Below are positions 8,414-10,087 of a stretch of 10,087 nucleotides of DNA, in pieces. The stretch is from an uncultured Eubacteriales bacterium (GTDB lineage: Bacteria > Bacillota > Clostridia > Christensenellales > Aristaeellaceae): positions 1 to 10,087 of the forward strand of contig CALVPU010000168.1 of NCBI GenBank assembly GCA_944353735.1. Direction: 5' to 3'. A program made the translations under genes and the position numbers. Position 1 is the first letter of the stretch. The number at the start of each line of letters is the position of its first letter. Below the pieces are notes generated by a model. The model made no database searches. It was not told where the DNA came from and was given only the letters and a program-made list of their open reading frames with translations.

Positions 8414-9380
8414 AGAACTGGCGGCGTGGCTGCGCGCGCGCGACGGCTTTGCGCTGATCGGGCACGTTTCGCCGGACGGCGACGCGGCGGGATCGTGCGT
8501 TGCCATGGCGATGGCGCTGCAGGCGCTGGGAAAGCGCGCGTTCGTCTGCCTGCCCGGCGGCATGCCCGCGATGTACGCGCGCTATCCGGGCGCGGAAGCG
8601 GTTGTCAGACCCGGCGCACCGGCGCCGTTTGCGCCGCGGACGGCGTTTGCGCTGGACGTGTCCGATGAGGGCAGGCTGGGCGACGCGCGGGCGCTGTTCG
8701 ACGGCTGCGCGGAGCGCGCCGTGCTCGATCATCACGCCACGAATCCCGGTTTCGGCGACGTCTGCCTGGTGGACGGCGCGCGCGTCGCGACGGGCGAGCT
8801 GGCGCTCGAGCTGATTGAGGCGCTGGGCGTGCCGCTGGACCGCGCAATGGCGACGTGGCTGTACATCGCCGTCTCCACCGATAGCGGCAACTTCAGCTTT
8901 TCGTCGACCACGCCGGGGACGATGCGCGCGGCGGCGAAGCTGCTCGAGGCGGGCGTGGACGTCGCGGGGCTGACGCGCGCGCTGTACCGCACGCGGACGC
9001 TCGGCAAGACGCGCCTGCTCGGACGGGTGTTGTCTGGACTGGAGATCAGCGAGGACGGTCGCATGGCGTGGGCGCGGATGACGGACGAGATGTTCGCGGA
9101 AACCGGCGCGCTGCGCGAGGACAGCGACGGTATCGTCAACGACCTGCTGGAGATCGAGGGCGTGGAGTTCGCGGCGCTGGCGGAGACGCGCGGCGCGGCG
9201 ACGAAGTTCTCGCTGCGCTCAAAGGATTGGCTGGACGTGGCGGCGCAGGTTGCCCAGCCGCTCGGCGGCGGCGGACACGCCCGCGCGGCGGGCTGCACGA
9301 TCGAGGCGCCGCTCGAGGAGGCGCTGGCGCGCGTGCTCGCGCGCGCGAAGCAGGCGCTCGGCGAAGGAAAAACCGATTGA
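8391..9380 (+). CDS. nrnA: DHH/DHHA1 phosphoesterase, NrnA-type nanoRNase/pAp phosphatase
   Basis: The 329-residue product contains the metal-binding DHH motifs in order: HVSPDGDAAGS (His25, Asp29, Asp31), ALDVSD (Asp89), VLDHHATNPG (Asp113-His114-His115) and STDSGNFSFSSTTP (Asp164). The DHHA1 substrate-binding domain follows, with GGGGHARAAG (292-301). NrnA homologs are Mn-dependent enzymes that degrade 2-5 nt RNAs and dephosphorylate pAp, replacing Orn in many Bacillota. All expected ligands are present, so activity is likely. Substrate preference within the family cannot be read from sequence. ATG 8391 has AAGGAG (8375-8380) at 10 nt, inside rbfA, and the genes overlap by 23 nt. The rbfA-nrnA-truB order is common in Clostridia. 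A 136-nt gap follows. Confidence 0.93.
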   Translation: MTRRVTIEELAAWLRARDGFALIGHVSPDGDAAGSCVAMAMALQALGKRAFVCLPGGMPAMYARYPGAEAVVRPGAPAPFAPRTAFALDVSDEGRLGDARALFDGCAERAVLDHHATNPGFGDVCLVDGARVATGELALELIEALGVPLDRAMATWLYIAVSTDSGNFSFSSTTPGTMRAAAKLLEAGVDVAGLTRALYRTRTLGKTRLLGRVLSGLEISEDGRMAWARMTDEMFAETGALREDSDGIVNDLLEIEGVEFAALAETRGAATKFSLRSKDWLDVAAQVAQPLGGGGHARAAGCTIEAPLEEALARVLARAKQALGEGKTD

Positions 9381-9399
9381 CGCGGCGGTGCGGGCGCAT

Positions 9400-9425
9400 G
9401 GACGCCGGGCATCAACGCCCTGTCC
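9400..9425 (+). other. Stem-loop in the nrnA-truB gap
   Basis: GGAC (9400-9403) pairs with GTCC (9422-9425), and GGGC (9407-9410) pairs with GCCC (9417-9420), with a 6-nt loop and a small asymmetric internal loop. A longer alternative uses CGCCGG with CCGGCG nearby. No T run follows, so it is not a standard terminator. The rest of the 136-nt gap (9381-9516) shows no promoter or convincing gene. Confidence 0.35.
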
Positions 9426-9516
9426 GGCGAGATCGACCAAGCGTGCCTTTCTGCGCAGGCAGATGGACGCAGCGCGCCATGGCGGTGCAAATTGACAGGC
9501 GAAATGGAATGAAGCG

Positions 9517-10087
9517 ATGAACGGTTTTCTGATTGCGAACAAGCCTACGGGCATTACCTCCTCGGATATGGTCGTGTACGTGCGCAGGCGGCTGCCGCGC
9601 GGCACGGCGATCGGTCACGGCGGCACGCTCGATCCCGAGGCGTCGGGCGTGCTGCCGCTGTGCATCGGCAAGGCGACGCGGTTGTTCGATTACATCATCG
9701 ACAAGACCAAGACCTATCTGGCGGAGATCCAGCTCGGCGTGGAGACCGACACGCAGGATGCCACAGGAAAGGTTGTCGCTCAAAGCGGCGTGCGTGTCGG
9801 CGAAGCGGAATTGCGCGCGGCGGCGGCGTGTTTCGTCGGCGAGATCGAACAGGTACCGCCGATGTACTCCGCGATCAAGCGCGACGGCAAGCGCCTGTAC
9901 GAGCTGGCGCGCAAGGGAGAGACGGTGGCGGTCGAGCCGCGCCGGTGCCGCGTCGATGCCATCGCGGTCGAGGCGTGCACGGGCAAAGACCGCTATCGGC
10001 TGCGCGTGGACTGCGGCAAGGGGGTGTACATCCGCACGCTCTGCCACGACATCGGACGCCGGCTCGGCTGCGGCGCGCACATGGCGT
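9517..10087 (+). CDS. truB: tRNA pseudouridine-55 synthase TruB (3' end beyond window)
   Basis: TruB converts U55 in the T loop of tRNAs to pseudouridine. The 190 complete codons visible cover most of the catalytic domain. Seen are MNGFLIANKPTGITSSD at the N terminus, catalytic Asp39 in GHGGTLDPEASGVLPLCIG, the Tyr-containing KTYLAEIQLGVETDTQDATG segment (64-83), PPMYSAIKRDGKRLYELAR, and GKGVYIRTLCHDIGRRLGCGAHM at the window edge. The remaining C-terminal part, including any PUA-like domain, lies outside. Start: ATG 9517 is the only candidate, since an in-frame stop lies at 9493-9495. Its Shine-Dalgarno sequence is weak (GGA at 9506-9508), unlike the strong sites of the other genes. In Bacillota ribF usually follows truB. 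Confidence 0.96.
   Translation, partial: MNGFLIANKPTGITSSDMVVYVRRRLPRGTAIGHGGTLDPEASGVLPLCIGKATRLFDYIIDKTKTYLAEIQLGVETDTQDATGKVVAQSGVRVGEAELRAAAACFVGEIEQVPPMYSAIKRDGKRLYELARKGETVAVEPRRCRVDAIAVEACTGKDRYRLRVDCGKGVYIRTLCHDIGRRLGCGAHMA

Overview
This window is GC-rich chromosomal DNA with ordinary bacterial housekeeping genes. Strong GGAGG-type ribosome binding sites, sigma-A-like promoters, and the order rimP-nusA-ylxR-ylxQ-infB-rbfA-nrnA-truB point to Bacillota, most likely a high-GC member of the Clostridia. The murA product also has the Firmicutes-like N-MRASYYF signature. Genus cannot be read from the sequence. I see no insertion sequence, phage gene, CRISPR array, tRNA or rRNA.

Layout. (1) Positions 50-967, minus strand: a single gene for an alpha/beta-hydrolase-fold protein, with its own promoter and terminator. 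Its nucleophile elbow and oxyanion motif are both degenerate. (2) Positions 1040-2659, plus strand: a divergent promoter drives a small FmdB-type zinc-ribbon protein and murA (first committed step of peptidoglycan synthesis), followed by a weak terminator. (3) Positions 2717-10087, plus strand: an extended -10 promoter and a roughly 150-nt structured leader with an attenuator-like hairpin, then the translation and transcription operon. That operon holds rimP (30S maturation), nusA (elongation, termination and antitermination), ylxR/rnpM and ylxQ (small RNA-binding proteins), infB (IF2), rbfA (30S maturation), nrnA (nanoRNA and pAp hydrolase) and truB (tRNA U55 pseudouridine synthase, cut by the window end). 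Spacing is tight or overlapping in most places, with two longer structured gaps, before rbfA and before truB.

The operon products act together. RimP and RbfA mature the small subunit, IF2 starts translation on it, NusA couples RNA polymerase to RNA structure, TruB modifies tRNA, and NrnA clears the shortest RNA fragments.

No undescribed multi-gene system is evident. The items most worth checking are the possibly catalytically dead hydrolase, the six-unit RYGRP repeat in the IF2 N-terminal region, the leader upstream of rimP with mutually exclusive hairpins, and the tandem hairpins between infB and rbfA.
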